Of a stretch of DNA of 12,911 bases, positions 1-6,645 are shown piece by piece. This stretch comes from Deltaproteobacteria bacterium (GTDB lineage Bacteria > Desulfobacterota > GWC2-55-46). Every line of letters begins with the position of its first letter. Within the stretch, counting starts at the first letter, position 1. The notes below the pieces were generated by a model that was given only the letters and a program-made list of their open reading frames with translations, made no database searches and was not told the DNA's origin. The stretch is taken from contig JACRCJ010000269.1 in assembly GCA_016219075.1 (NCBI GenBank), forward strand, positions 1 through 12,911, in the 5' to 3' direction. The translations under genes and the position numbers were made by a program.

Positions 1-1205
1 CTTTTGAAGAGGTCATCTATATGGGAGGCGACCTGGTTGATGGATATGGCCATCTCGTTTATGGAGGAGGTTATCGAGGAGCCGGAGTAGGAGAGGTTCT
101 CGATGTTGACCTTGACGGTATCCACCGCTTCCGCCATGGCCTTTGCGGACACCGCGACGTCGTTGGCCGAGGTGTTCAGGGCCTCGGTCTCCTCGGCAAC
201 CGTCTTGATGGACGCGTCCATCTCCTTGATGGAGGCGGAGGTGTCATCAACCGCCTTAAGCTGCTTGCCGACCCCCTCTATAATCTCGCGCGATGAGGAC
301 TCTATCTCCTTGGACGCGGCCGATATCTCTCTCGATATCCCGAATATGTCCTTTACGAGGTACCGGAGGCCCTCGACGAACTTATTGAACCATCTGCCGA
401 GAAGCCCTATCTCGTCGTTAGAGGCGATATCGAGCCCCTTTGTAAGGTCTCCCTTTCCCTCGGCAATGGATTTGAGCATGTCAACGGCCCTGTCAACGGG
501 CCTGGTCACGACCCCGCTTATGAGAAAGCTCAGAAGGAGAGTGATGGCGGAGAGGGTTATGACCCCGTGCAGTATCCATTTATTTCTGCTTACCGAGAGT
601 ATTTCGTATATCTCATCAAGCGAGGTGGTTATCATGAGGACGCCCCTGGCGGCCTCTTCACGGGCATGGCAGGATGAACACTTGGGTCTTGCCACTATGG
701 GCACGAGGTAGGTGAACAGGTTCTTCTCCGCGTCACTGTCGATGTAGTAGACAGCGTCTTTCCTGCCGCTGTTGAACATGATGAGGGCTTTTTTGAACTC
801 CGGGTTCTGTATGCCCTCGGCGACGTTGTTGAGCTTATTTGGGTGGTTTTCGAGCCATTCCGGCTTTATTTCGCCGAACTCGGCTTTAACGGATTTAAGG
901 GTCTTATGATCCTGAAAGGCCTCCTCAACCCCGTTTGAGCGGATGATCTGCACGCGCTCAACGCCTTTTATGGTCTTGAGGCCGATTATGAGGAACCGCG
1001 GGATATCGGCCCTCTCATCGAGCATGTCCTTATATATGGTATGGAGGATGGGCTGGGCCATGAGCTCGCTTGCGCGCATCCTCTCTTTAAGGAGGTTTTT
1101 TTCCTCCTCCTTTATGACCATATAGATGAGTATACCGAGGCCTATGAGGCTCAGGCCTATGGTGAGGGTGAGTATCTTTGCCTTCAGTCCTTGGCGTAGC
1201 AGCAT
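1..1205 (-). CDS. Methyl-accepting chemotaxis protein with periplasmic c-type heme motif, 3' end beyond window
   Basis: Transmembrane chemoreceptor-like signal transducer; 401 codons are present and the C-terminal signalling tip lies outside the window. Visible order: TM1 about residues 11-31, periplasmic sensor about 32-210, TM2 about 211-231, HAMP about 232-284 (TRPVDRAVDMLKSIAEGKGD...NDEIGLLGRWF), then the start of the long receptor coiled coil rich in Ser/Thr/Glu (SSREIIEGVGKQLKAVDDTS). The sensor carries CSSCH (176-180), a CxxCH motif that binds covalent heme c in exported proteins. Geobacter chemoreceptors with heme-bearing PAS-like periplasmic domains are known, so redox or gas sensing is a reasonable inference. 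The ATG at 1205 sits directly before TM1 and there is no downstream alternative, but no good Shine-Dalgarno precedes it. A strong sigma70-like promoter about 350 bp upstream (1565-1593) could drive it through a long structured leader. Methylation sites and the CheA/CheW-binding tip cannot be checked. Confidence 0.92.
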   Translation of the reverse strand, partial: MLLRQGLKAKILTLTIGLSLIGLGILIYMVIKEEEKNLLKERMRASELMAQPILHTIYKDMLDERADIPRFLIIGLKTIKGVERVQIIRSNGVEEAFQDHKTLKSVKAEFGEIKPEWLENHPNKLNNVAEGIQNPEFKKALIMFNSGRKDAVYYIDSDAEKNLFTYLVPIVARPKCSSCHAREEAARGVLMITTSLDEIYEILSVSRNKWILHGVITLSAITLLLSFLISGVVTRPVDRAVDMLKSIAEGKGDLTKGLDIASNDEIGLLGRWFNKFVEGLRYLVKDIFGISREISAASKEIESSSREIIEGVGKQLKAVDDTSASIKEMDASIKTVAEETEALNTSANDVAVSAKAMAEAVDTVKVNIENLSYSGSSITSSINEMAISINQVASHIDDLFK

Positions 1206-1238
1206 AGGTAAGGGGGACCGGCCTTTAGTTGTATTTTA

Positions 1239-1394
1239 ATACGAACGTAATGAATGTCTTTATACGGCGTTGTCCGACTCGGAAAATCCTCGACGTGCAG
1301 AAAAGCACGCCTGTGGTTTTCCTCGTCGGCCGCCTTGTCTAAAGCCATTCCTTACGTTCGTATGATGTCACTTCATTAATACGTTTGTATTAAA
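1239..1394. repeat. Large imperfect palindrome (MITE/REP-like) upstream of the chemoreceptor gene
   Basis: The arms ATACGAACGTAA (1239-1250) and TTACGTTCGTAT (1352-1363) are perfect inverted repeats. The sequence between them folds back on itself with roughly 80% matching by eye, down to a central CGTGC...GCACG hairpin. A degenerate second copy of the right arm (TTCATTAATACGTTTGTATTAAA) follows at 1372-1394 and can also pair with the left arm. No protein is encoded. This architecture is typical of small non-autonomous palindromic elements; the family is not identified and no target-site duplication is clear. Confidence 0.7.
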
Positions 1395-1401
1395 GGCAAA
1401 A

Positions 1402-1533
1402 CATGACAGGGTGGCTTCAAGTAAGAAATAAAAGCCTGCGGAATTTTCAGGAAGCCGTAGGGTCCGACGGACTTCCAGGCCGGGGTAGAGCTTTATAAAT
1501 GCTAAGTTATGCGCCTGAATATCCCCTGTCATG
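1402..1533 (-). ncRNA. Candidate structured leader RNA or switch (or small IR-bounded element)
   Basis: A perfect 10-bp inverted repeat, CATGACAGGG (1402-1411) and CCCTGTCATG (1524-1533), closes a 132-bp segment. On the minus strand the interior offers GGCTT/AAGCC capped by CCTG/CAGG, and a competing stem GGAAG-CCG/CGG-CTTCC that uses the same CGGCTTCC bases, so two alternative folds are possible. The segment begins about 25 nt after the start expected from the sigma70-like promoter at 1565-1593, so it would be transcribed as leader toward the chemoreceptor. I could not match it to a known riboswitch core; it lacks the c-di-GMP-I (GEMM) signature. A mobile element with terminal inverted repeats is the main alternative. 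Confidence 0.4.
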
Positions 1534-1537
1534 AGGA

Positions 1538-1557
1538 ACTACGCCTTCTTCAGCGTA
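1538..1557. other. Short hairpin at the predicted 5' end of the chemoreceptor leader
   Basis: CTACGC and GCGTAG form a perfect 6-bp stem around an 8-nt loop, immediately downstream (minus sense) of the start expected from the promoter at 1565-1593. It could be a 5'-protecting stem. Confidence 0.35.
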
Positions 1558-1564
1558 GGATGTT

Positions 1565-1593
1565 ATTTTATAAGAATAGAGATGAAGTGTCAA
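1565..1593 (-). promoter_or_regulatory. Strong sigma70-like promoter pointing at the chemoreceptor gene
   Basis: Read on the minus strand: TTGACA (1593-1588, perfect -35), a 17-bp spacer, and TAAAAT (1570-1565, 5/6 of the -10 consensus). The expected start is near 1558. The first coding sequence downstream is the chemoreceptor ATG at 1205, so the leader would be about 350 nt and would include the structured element and the palindrome. Confidence 0.65.
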
Positions 1594-1640
1594 CAGAAAA
1601 AACTTAATGCTTATCGGGAGTTAAGCGGGTCAAAAGGCGA

Positions 1641-1693
1641 GGGGTACCCATACGCGGGGCACCCACGCCGAAAGGCGTGGGCCGGGGTCGGGC
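1641..1693. repeat. Hairpin repeat module, stand-alone copy
   Basis: CCCACGCC-GAAA-GGCGTGGG (1662-1681) is a perfect 8-bp stem with a GAAA tetraloop. It is preceded by GGGGCACCCA and followed by GGTCGGGC. The same flanks around a different stem (CCCATAC/GTATGGG) occur in the minus sense within the palindromic element at 10088-10250. A degenerate second unit, GGGGTACCCATAC, lies just before it at 1641-1653. There is no T-tract, so it is not a simple terminator. Confidence 0.55.
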
Positions 1694-1739
1694 AGGGGTC
1701 GGTTGACCCGGCAAGACACGGATGGACTTTTTTAACACG

Positions 1740-1833
1740 AAAAAACGGAGGCGCGCCCAGCACCACTTTCGTCGCGAAGTCAGGTTATTTAATAACCTTC
1801 TTTGTGCTGAAAGTGGTGCTGGGCACGCCTCCG
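1740..1833 (-). terminator. Very long-stem intrinsic terminator of the lipoprotein gene
   Basis: The 25-nt arms at 1809-1833 and 1746-1770 pair along their whole length. The single non-Watson-Crick position is a U-G wobble in a minus-strand transcript but a C-A mismatch in a plus-strand one. In the minus sense the stem is followed at once by six T (1745-1740) and begins 7 bp after the lipoprotein stop codon. The loop contains a second perfect palindrome, AGGTTAT-TTA-ATAACCT (1782-1798). Confidence 0.85.
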
Positions 1834-1840
1834 TGTCGCC

Positions 1841-2152
1841 TTATTTCTTCTTCTTGGCCGCCTTTTTAGCGGGCTTTGCCTTCGCCTCCGACTTTTTCAC
1901 AGGCCTCTTCAATACCTCAAGCTCCTTCTTCGCGGCATCGCGCTCGGCGGTTACGGTCGCGAGCTGGGATTTGATATCCCCGTTCTCCTTTTGAAGGCCT
2001 GCCACCTGGTTCTTAAGGTTGTTGTTCTCTTCCGTAAGCGTTGATACCTGCTTCTTAAGCTCTTCGTTCTCCTGCTTGAGCTGCTGGCCGCAGCCTGAGA
2101 CGAAGAGGAGCGCCACGAATAGCATGCCGAATAGACCCAATCTTTTCATCAT
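1841..2152 (-). CDS. Small coiled-coil lipoprotein with Lys/Ala-rich tail
   Basis: Predicted outer-membrane lipoprotein of 103 residues. The signal peptide is MMKRLGLFGMLFVALLFVSGC: a basic N-terminus, a hydrophobic core and a lipobox with Cys21 as the lipidated residue; the +2 residue is Gly, not Asp, which favours the outer membrane. Residues about 24-82 form an uninterrupted Gln/Glu/Leu/Asn heptad-like coiled coil. Residues 84-103 are almost only Lys and Ala, suited to binding peptidoglycan or other polyanions. It recalls Lpp-like coiled-coil lipoproteins in design but I do not assign it to that family. I chose the ATG at 2152 because AGGAG lies 9 nt upstream; a TTG six bases earlier would be only 3 nt from it. 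The gene follows the NtrC-family regulator, has its own sigma54-type promoter, and ends in a strong terminator, which suggests high, regulated expression. Confidence 0.85.
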   Translation of the reverse strand: MMKRLGLFGMLFVALLFVSGCGQQLKQENEELKKQVSTLTEENNNLKNQVAGLQKENGDIKSQLATVTAERDAAKKELEVLKRPVKKSEAKAKPAKKAAKKKK

Positions 2153-2214
2153 ACCCAATATCTCCTTTTATTTTTATTGTGCTCTCTGCGCCAAGATTAT
2201 CCTATTGACATCTA

Positions 2215-2230
2215 TGCATTTCGCGTGCCA
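2215..2230 (-). promoter_or_regulatory. Sigma54 (-24/-12) promoter of the lipoprotein gene
   Basis: Minus strand TGGCACG-N4-ATGCA (2230-2215). It matches the sigma54 consensus TGGCACG-N4-TTGCW at every position except one T (A instead), with the exact GG-to-GC spacing. The expected start is near 2204, giving a leader of about 50 nt before the ATG at 2152. GGCATTA occurs twice just upstream (2251-2245 and 2275-2269), but this is closer than most activator sites and is only suggestive. The adjacent gene encodes a sigma54-dependent activator. Confidence 0.75.
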
Positions 2231-2285
2231 ACGGAAATATCTGATAATGCCCGAAAAAACAAAGATTTTAATGCCAATGCGCGCT

Positions 2286-3707
2286 CTACTCTTCTTCAGA
2301 TAAACTTTTTGGTTTAATGTTTAGACCTTTTGGTGCAGAGAACGACTCTTTTGCTATGTCGAACTTGTTGAGCCTGTACTGAAGAGTCCTGTAGCTCATG
2401 CCGAGGATGGCTGCCGCCCTGCCGAGCACCCCGTTTGCCTTTGACATCGCCTTTACGATGAGCTCCTTTTCGAACTCCTCAAAGGATATGCCGTCTTCCG
2501 GCAGCTCAAAATCGATTTTTCCGAGCGTTATGGGCTTTGTCGTTATCTCCATGGGGAGGCCGTCGACTTCGATGAGGCCGCCTTCAGAGAGTAGCACCGC
2601 CCTCTCTATCACCGATTCGAGCTGACGGACATTGCCCGGCCAGTTGTAGTTCATGAGGATATTCATCGTTTCATCCGAGACGCCCTTGATATTCCTTCCG
2701 AAAGACTCATTCGACCTTTTTATGAAGCAGGCCGTAAGCTCCGGTATATCCGCCCTCCTGTCGCGCAGAGGCGGGAGCTTGAAGGATACGACGTTCAGCC
2801 TGTAGAAGAGGTCTTCCCTGAACCTGTTGTTCTTTATTTCCGTATGGAGGTCCTTGTTGGTTGCGGCTATTATCCTGACATTCACCTTTATGTTCCTGTT
2901 CCCGCCGACCCTCCTTATCTCCTTCTCCTGAATGACTCTCAGCAGCTTTGACTGAAGGGACATCGTCATATCCGCTATCTCATCGAGAAGGATGGTCCCG
3001 TTGTCGGCCGCCTCGAAGAGCCCGGTATTTTTGGCGTAGGCCCCGGTGAATGCGCCTTTCTCATACCCGAAGAGCTCGGTCTCAAGGAGGGTCTCCGGTA
3101 TCGCCGCGCAGTTTATCGCCATGAACGGATTGTGGCTTCTCGGGGACGCGTAGTGGAGGGCCTTTGCGATGAGTTCCTTGCCCGTGCCGCTCTCTCCGTA
3201 GATAAGGACGGTGGCGGACGAGCCGGAGACCTTTTTTATCATCCTGAATATCTCTCTCATCCTTGAGTCGTTCCCTATTATCCCCTCCGGCCTGAACCTC
3301 TCCTCAAGCTGCTCCCTCAGCTGTTTATTCTCGTTTAAGAGGCGGGACTTCTCAACGGCCTTTTTCGCGACGATGAGGAGCTTTTCCCTGTCAAGGGGCT
3401 TTGTGAGGTAGTCAAACGCCCCCCGTCTTATCGCCTCGACCGCGGAGTCTATGGTGCCGTGCGCGGTTATTATGACCACGCTCGTGGAGGGGCTTTCCAC
3501 GAGGATATTCAGAAGCAGCTCAACCCCGTTCATGCCCGGCATCTTTAGATCCGTCACGACGAGGTCAAAGCCGGTCTTCTGCATGGCGGCAACGGCTTCA
3601 AGCCCTCCGGAGGCGGCCCCGACGTCATACCCGTCGGCCTCGAGGATGGTCTTTAAAATCTCCCTCTGCCCCCTTTCGTCGTCTACTACAAGCACTCTCC
3701 CTCTCAT
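2286..3707 (-). CDS. NtrC-family sigma54-dependent response regulator
   Basis: DNA-binding activator of sigma54 RNA polymerase, 473 residues, the usual length for the family. The receiver domain spans about 1-120 with acidic pair Asp9/Asp10, phosphoacceptor Asp53, Thr81 and Lys103. The AAA+ domain spans about 143-375 with Walker A GESGTGKE (171-178), the sigma54-contacting GAFTGA loop (218-223) and Walker B ILLDE (Asp242-Glu243). The C-terminal Fis-type helix-turn-helix is GRAAAILGMSYRTLQYRL. The frame stays open upstream to 3755, but the ATG at 3707 overlaps the kinase stop codon as ATGA, has AAGGGG just upstream, and starts exactly at the receiver fold (MRGRVLVVDD). Translational coupling to the kinase makes the pair cognate. 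A sigma54 promoter lies between this gene and the lipoprotein gene, making that gene a likely target. Resembles ZraR/AtoC-type regulators; the signal is unknown. Confidence 0.95.
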   Translation of the reverse strand: MRGRVLVVDDERGQREILKTILEADGYDVGAASGGLEAVAAMQKTGFDLVVTDLKMPGMNGVELLLNILVESPSTSVVIITAHGTIDSAVEAIRRGAFDYLTKPLDREKLLIVAKKAVEKSRLLNENKQLREQLEERFRPEGIIGNDSRMREIFRMIKKVSGSSATVLIYGESGTGKELIAKALHYASPRSHNPFMAINCAAIPETLLETELFGYEKGAFTGAYAKNTGLFEAADNGTILLDEIADMTMSLQSKLLRVIQEKEIRRVGGNRNIKVNVRIIAATNKDLHTEIKNNRFREDLFYRLNVVSFKLPPLRDRRADIPELTACFIKRSNESFGRNIKGVSDETMNILMNYNWPGNVRQLESVIERAVLLSEGGLIEVDGLPMEITTKPITLGKIDFELPEDGISFEEFEKELIVKAMSKANGVLGRAAAILGMSYRTLQYRLNKFDIAKESFSAPKGLNIKPKSLSEEE

Positions 3708-5161
3708 GCATGGCCCCTTGCCGCCGGCAGGCTGATGGTGACGGAGGTGCCGCAAGCAAAGCCGCTCCTTACGACGATAGCGCCGCCGTGCTCCTCGACT
3801 ATCCTTTTTGTAAGCGCCAGCCCCAGCCCTATGCCTACCTCTTTTGTGGTGAAGTACGGCTCGAATATCCTCGGGAGGTTCTCCGGCGCGATACCCTCCC
3901 CGGTGTCATCCACCATTACAGCCACAACCCCGTTATTCGCCCGGCTCTCAACCGATATCTTCCCGCCCTCCGGCATGGACTGCATGGCGTTCAGGAAAAT
4001 GTTCATCAAGCAGGTCTTTATGTGCTTGTAATCCCCGGTAACGGATAGAGGCGTCTCAGGCCTTTTTATCTCAACCGATATCTTCTGCTCGGCGCAGCTC
4101 TCGGAAAGAAAAGAGACGGTCTCATTGATGAGGGCGTCGAGCGGCACATCGTTGAAGGAGAGCTTCATGGGCTTCCCGAAGTTCAGGAACGTGGAGACCA
4201 TCTCATCGAGCCTTTTGACCTCTGATTTTATGCTCGATATGCCGGATGAGAAGGCCGCCCTCTTTACAGGGTCGTCGGGCGCGTGCACGGACGCTATATG
4301 GTCGATGGAGAGGTTTATGAAGTTCAGGGGGTTTCTCACCTCATGCGCTATGCCGGATGCGAGGGTGCCTATCTTCGAGAGGTGCTCCGCCTCCTTAAGC
4401 CTCACGGCAAGGGCCCTGTTCTCGTCGAGTTTCTTCACCATGTCGTTGAAGTTTTCGGTGAGCCTGTCTATCTCGTCCCCTGCCCCCGCGCGTGGAAGCC
4501 TGACGGAGAGGTCCCCGGAGGCCACCTTGTGGGCCGCCTCGGCTATATCCTGTATGGGGCTTGTGTACCTGTCCGCCAGATAGAAGGCCGCAAGTATACC
4601 GATGGTGAATATGGCAAATGTCGCAAGGAGCCTGTTCCTGTGGTTCTTCCTGGCGATATCCGCGAAGTCGTCGAATTCCGTCTCAAGGTGGATGTATCCG
4701 AGCCGCTCTTTGCCGACAATGACCGGAAGCAGTATGTCGTATTTCTTCCTGCCGTCGGTTGTCGTGGTGTATTCGGTGACGTTGCCGATATTCTTGACGC
4801 TCTCGCCCTTCAAGTGCAGTTTTCTCCCGATAAGACGGGGGTTTGATGAGGCTATCACCTCCCTGAAGTTGTTCACAACGGAAATCTCCTTAAGGCCCTT
4901 TTTTCTCCGCCTTGTAAGGTCTTTAAGGTCTCTGATAGTCTCCATCTTGTCGGATTTCGACATCTGCTCGATGCTTACCTGGATAGCGGTGGATATCTCC
5001 TCCGTGTGCTGGCGCACCTCCTCGAGGAGGTCCCGCTCGGCCCTGTTGTAGAGAACAAAGAGCGATACGGCCGAGAGAAAGCAGAGCGAGACCATCATGG
5101 CGAGGAATTTGGCCTTGAGACTGAGCCTTGAAGGATTAAGCTTTGAGAGGGGACTGGCCAT
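3704..5161 (-). CDS. Membrane sensor histidine kinase, partner of the NtrC-family regulator
   Basis: Inner-membrane kinase of 485 residues that should phosphorylate the regulator encoded next. TM1 about 18-38, periplasmic sensor about 39-177 with no Cys, TM2 about 178-197, HAMP about 198-250 (SPIQDIAEAAHKVASGDLSVRL), HisKA with phosphoacceptor His273 in GIAHEVRNPLNF, then the HATPase domain: N-box NIFLNAMQ (387-394), DDTGEGI (418-424), FEPYFTTK (433-440) and GIGLGLAL (443-450). It belongs to the NtrB/ZraS-like class that pairs with NtrC-type regulators. The sensor sequence looks like a membrane-proximal extracytoplasmic (Cache-like) domain but the ligand cannot be read. The ATG at 5161 has only a weak purine-rich stretch (GAAGAAG) upstream; Met22 or Met23 would cut into TM1, so they are unlikely. 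The stop codon overlaps the next start as ATGA. Confidence 0.94.
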   Translation of the reverse strand: MASPLSKLNPSRLSLKAKFLAMMVSLCFLSAVSLFVLYNRAERDLLEEVRQHTEEISTAIQVSIEQMSKSDKMETIRDLKDLTRRRKKGLKEISVVNNFREVIASSNPRLIGRKLHLKGESVKNIGNVTEYTTTTDGRKKYDILLPVIVGKERLGYIHLETEFDDFADIARKNHRNRLLATFAIFTIGILAAFYLADRYTSPIQDIAEAAHKVASGDLSVRLPRAGAGDEIDRLTENFNDMVKKLDENRALAVRLKEAEHLSKIGTLASGIAHEVRNPLNFINLSIDHIASVHAPDDPVKRAAFSSGISSIKSEVKRLDEMVSTFLNFGKPMKLSFNDVPLDALINETVSFLSESCAEQKISVEIKRPETPLSVTGDYKHIKTCLMNIFLNAMQSMPEGGKISVESRANNGVVAVMVDDTGEGIAPENLPRIFEPYFTTKEVGIGLGLALTKRIVEEHGGAIVVRSGFACGTSVTISLPAARGHA

Positions 5162-5243
5162 AGAAAGATATCTTCTTCAGGCACACTTCAATAACGTGCG
5201 CGAAAGAAAACTTAAGCAAGAACCGGTCTTTGCCGTATATTTT

Positions 5244-5272
5244 AAGATAGCCCATTTCAAGGCGCGGGTCAA
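5244..5272 (-). promoter_or_regulatory. Candidate sigma70 promoter of the kinase-regulator operon
   Basis: Minus strand TTGACC (5272-5267, 5/6), a 17-bp spacer, TATCTT (5249-5244, 4/6). The expected start is near 5237, giving a leader of about 76 nt to the kinase ATG at 5161. Confidence 0.5.
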
Positions 5273-5309
5273 TAAGTATCGTCTGATTGCCGCGGTACGC
5301 AGGTAAATG

Positions 5310-5338
5310 TTGGATAGATATACTCTTTTGCGTAAAAT
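5310..5338 (+). promoter_or_regulatory. Possible sigma70 promoter of the HD-GYP operon
   Basis: TTGGAT (5310-5315, weak -35), a 17-bp spacer, TAAAAT (5333-5338, 5/6 of the -10). The start would be near 5345, about 110 nt before the ATG. No sigma54-type site was seen on this strand. Confidence 0.3.
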
Positions 5339-5398
5339 CCATGCACAAAAATCTGTGCAGGGCAGCGTCTGTCCCCTGTACCCTTCAGATGGGATTTT
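5334..5398 (+). other. Multi-stem hairpin region in the HD-GYP gene leader
   Basis: An outer stem, AAAATCC (5334-5340) with GGATTTT (5392-5398), encloses a perfect hairpin TGCACA-AAAATC-TGTGCA (5342-5359) and a looser GGGCAG/CTGTCCC pairing (5360-5374). A run of T at the 3' end of the outer stem gives it a weak attenuator look. No known riboswitch core is recognised. Confidence 0.35.
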
Positions 5399-5454
5399 TG
5401 TCACTGAAAAATACCCGATTTCCTGATAGTTAAATGGGTGCAAAAGGGGCGGAT

Positions 5455-6594
5455 ATGAGCTTTATCAAGGATGATAACAACAGAGAGACTCTTTATATCC
5501 CTGGGACGGCAAGGAACGCCATCCATCGCAGCATCTTCATCATAGACGACGAGGAGCCGGTCCGCAAGGTCTTGAATACCCACCTTGTCAAAGAAGGCTA
5601 CAACGTCATCCAGTCAAGGGGAGGCAAGGGCATATTCGAGCTCCTCAGGGCAAGCCCATTTGATATCTTGATATGCGACATAAGGATGCCGGAGGTCGAC
5701 GGTATCAATATCCTCGAGTTTGTCAGGGAGAACTTCGGCGCGTCGCCTGTCATAATGCTCACCGGCCTGACCGACGCGGCGGTGGCCGTTGATGCGATGA
5801 AGAAGGGCGCCTTTGACTACATCATGAAGCCGGTAAAGAAGGACGACCTCATGGCCTCCATTCAGAAGGCGCTCATGCACAGGGACCTCCTTGTAAGAAA
5901 CCGTCAGCTTGAGCTTGAGAACAGGGATTACCAGATGTCCCTTGTGCAGAAGGTCGAGGAGAGGACAAAGGAGCTTAACGCAAAGACCATGGAGCTGGAG
6001 AGCGCGTACGCGCTCTTGAAGACCATGAACATCCAGTTCATAAACGTCCTTGCCGAGACCATAGAGGCCAAGGACCTCCACACGAGGGGGCACTGCAACA
6101 GGATGCGGTTCCTATGCGTGGAACTCGGAAGGCTTTTAAACCTCTCTACCGCGGACCTTGAGATATTAGAGGTCGCCTCCCTCCTCCACGACCTCGGCAA
6201 GGTCAGCGTAAACGAGGCTGTCTTGAACAAGCCCGGCCTTCTTACCGATGAGGAGAGAAGGCACATGCAGGGGCACGCCGAGACAGGCGGAAAGATATTA
6301 AGCGGCATACCCCTTATGGAGATGGTCGCCGGCATAATAGCCGCTCACCATGAGAACTTTGACGGCAGCGGCTATCCCGCGGGATTGAAGGGCGAGGGGA
6401 TACCCCTTCACTCAAGGATTATCGCGGTCGCTGATATGTGCGATGCCATGGCCTCCGACAGGCCATACAGGAAAGGGCGGCCTCCAGAGGCGATACTTGA
6501 GGAGTTGAAAAGGGCCGCCGGCACGCAGCTTGACCCGCATATAGCAAGACTCTTTATCGAAAACAAGCTCTACCTTTACAAGGACCCGAGGTAA
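5455..6594 (+). CDS. HD-GYP response regulator, predicted cyclic-di-GMP phosphodiesterase
   Basis: Cytoplasmic two-component output protein of 379 residues. The receiver domain spans about 25-140, with acidic pair Asp31/Asp32, phosphoacceptor Asp75 (ILICDIRMPE) and Lys125. A helical coiled linker (about 145-190) leads to the HD-GYP domain: the HD pair His245-Asp246 in LLHDLGK, and HHENFDGSGYP (298-308), which matches the canonical HHExxDGxGYP signature of active enzymes. HD-GYP proteins hydrolyse c-di-GMP to pGpG/GMP, so phosphorylation probably tunes c-di-GMP and with it motility or biofilm behaviour. I prefer the ATG at 5455 because AAGGGGCGG precedes it at good distance; an in-frame ATG at 5434 has no ribosome-binding site and would add seven residues before the receiver. 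A PAS histidine kinase follows after 51 bp on the same strand and is the likely phosphodonor. Confidence 0.95.
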   Translation: MSFIKDDNNRETLYIPGTARNAIHRSIFIIDDEEPVRKVLNTHLVKEGYNVIQSRGGKGIFELLRASPFDILICDIRMPEVDGINILEFVRENFGASPVIMLTGLTDAAVAVDAMKKGAFDYIMKPVKKDDLMASIQKALMHRDLLVRNRQLELENRDYQMSLVQKVEERTKELNAKTMELESAYALLKTMNIQFINVLAETIEAKDLHTRGHCNRMRFLCVELGRLLNLSTADLEILEVASLLHDLGKVSVNEAVLNKPGLLTDEERRHMQGHAETGGKILSGIPLMEMVAGIIAAHHENFDGSGYPAGLKGEGIPLHSRIIAVADMCDAMASDRPYRKGRPPEAILEELKRAAGTQLDPHIARLFIENKLYLYKDPR

Positions 6595-6611
6595 TTGCCG
6601 CATCTTAATAG

Positions 6612-6626
6612 GCGGGACCATCCCGC
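6612..6626 (+). other. Short hairpin between the HD-GYP and kinase genes
   Basis: GCGGGA-CCA-TCCCGC is a perfect 6-bp stem with a 3-nt loop in the 51-bp gap, followed directly by the AAGGAGAAGGGGGG ribosome-binding region of the next gene. There is no T-tract, so it is more likely a stabilising or processing stem than a terminator. Confidence 0.4.
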
Positions 6627-6645
6627 AAGGAGAAGGGGGGCAGCC

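Noticed and set aside
103..711. Plus-strand open frame of 202 codons
   Set aside because: Antisense shadow of the chemoreceptor coding region; Ser-rich composition mirrors the real gene's codons and there is no ribosome-binding site.
1402..1533. c-di-GMP-I (GEMM) riboswitch
   Set aside because: Expected upstream of a chemoreceptor in this kind of organism, but the conserved core with GGGACGCAAAGC-type sequence is absent on both strands.
1531..1869. Plus-strand open frame of 112 codons across the non-coding region
   Set aside because: It runs through a hairpin repeat and the lipoprotein terminator and has no ribosome-binding site or domain.
4283..4846. Plus-strand open frame of 187 codons
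   Set aside because: Antisense to the histidine kinase, whose domains are complete.
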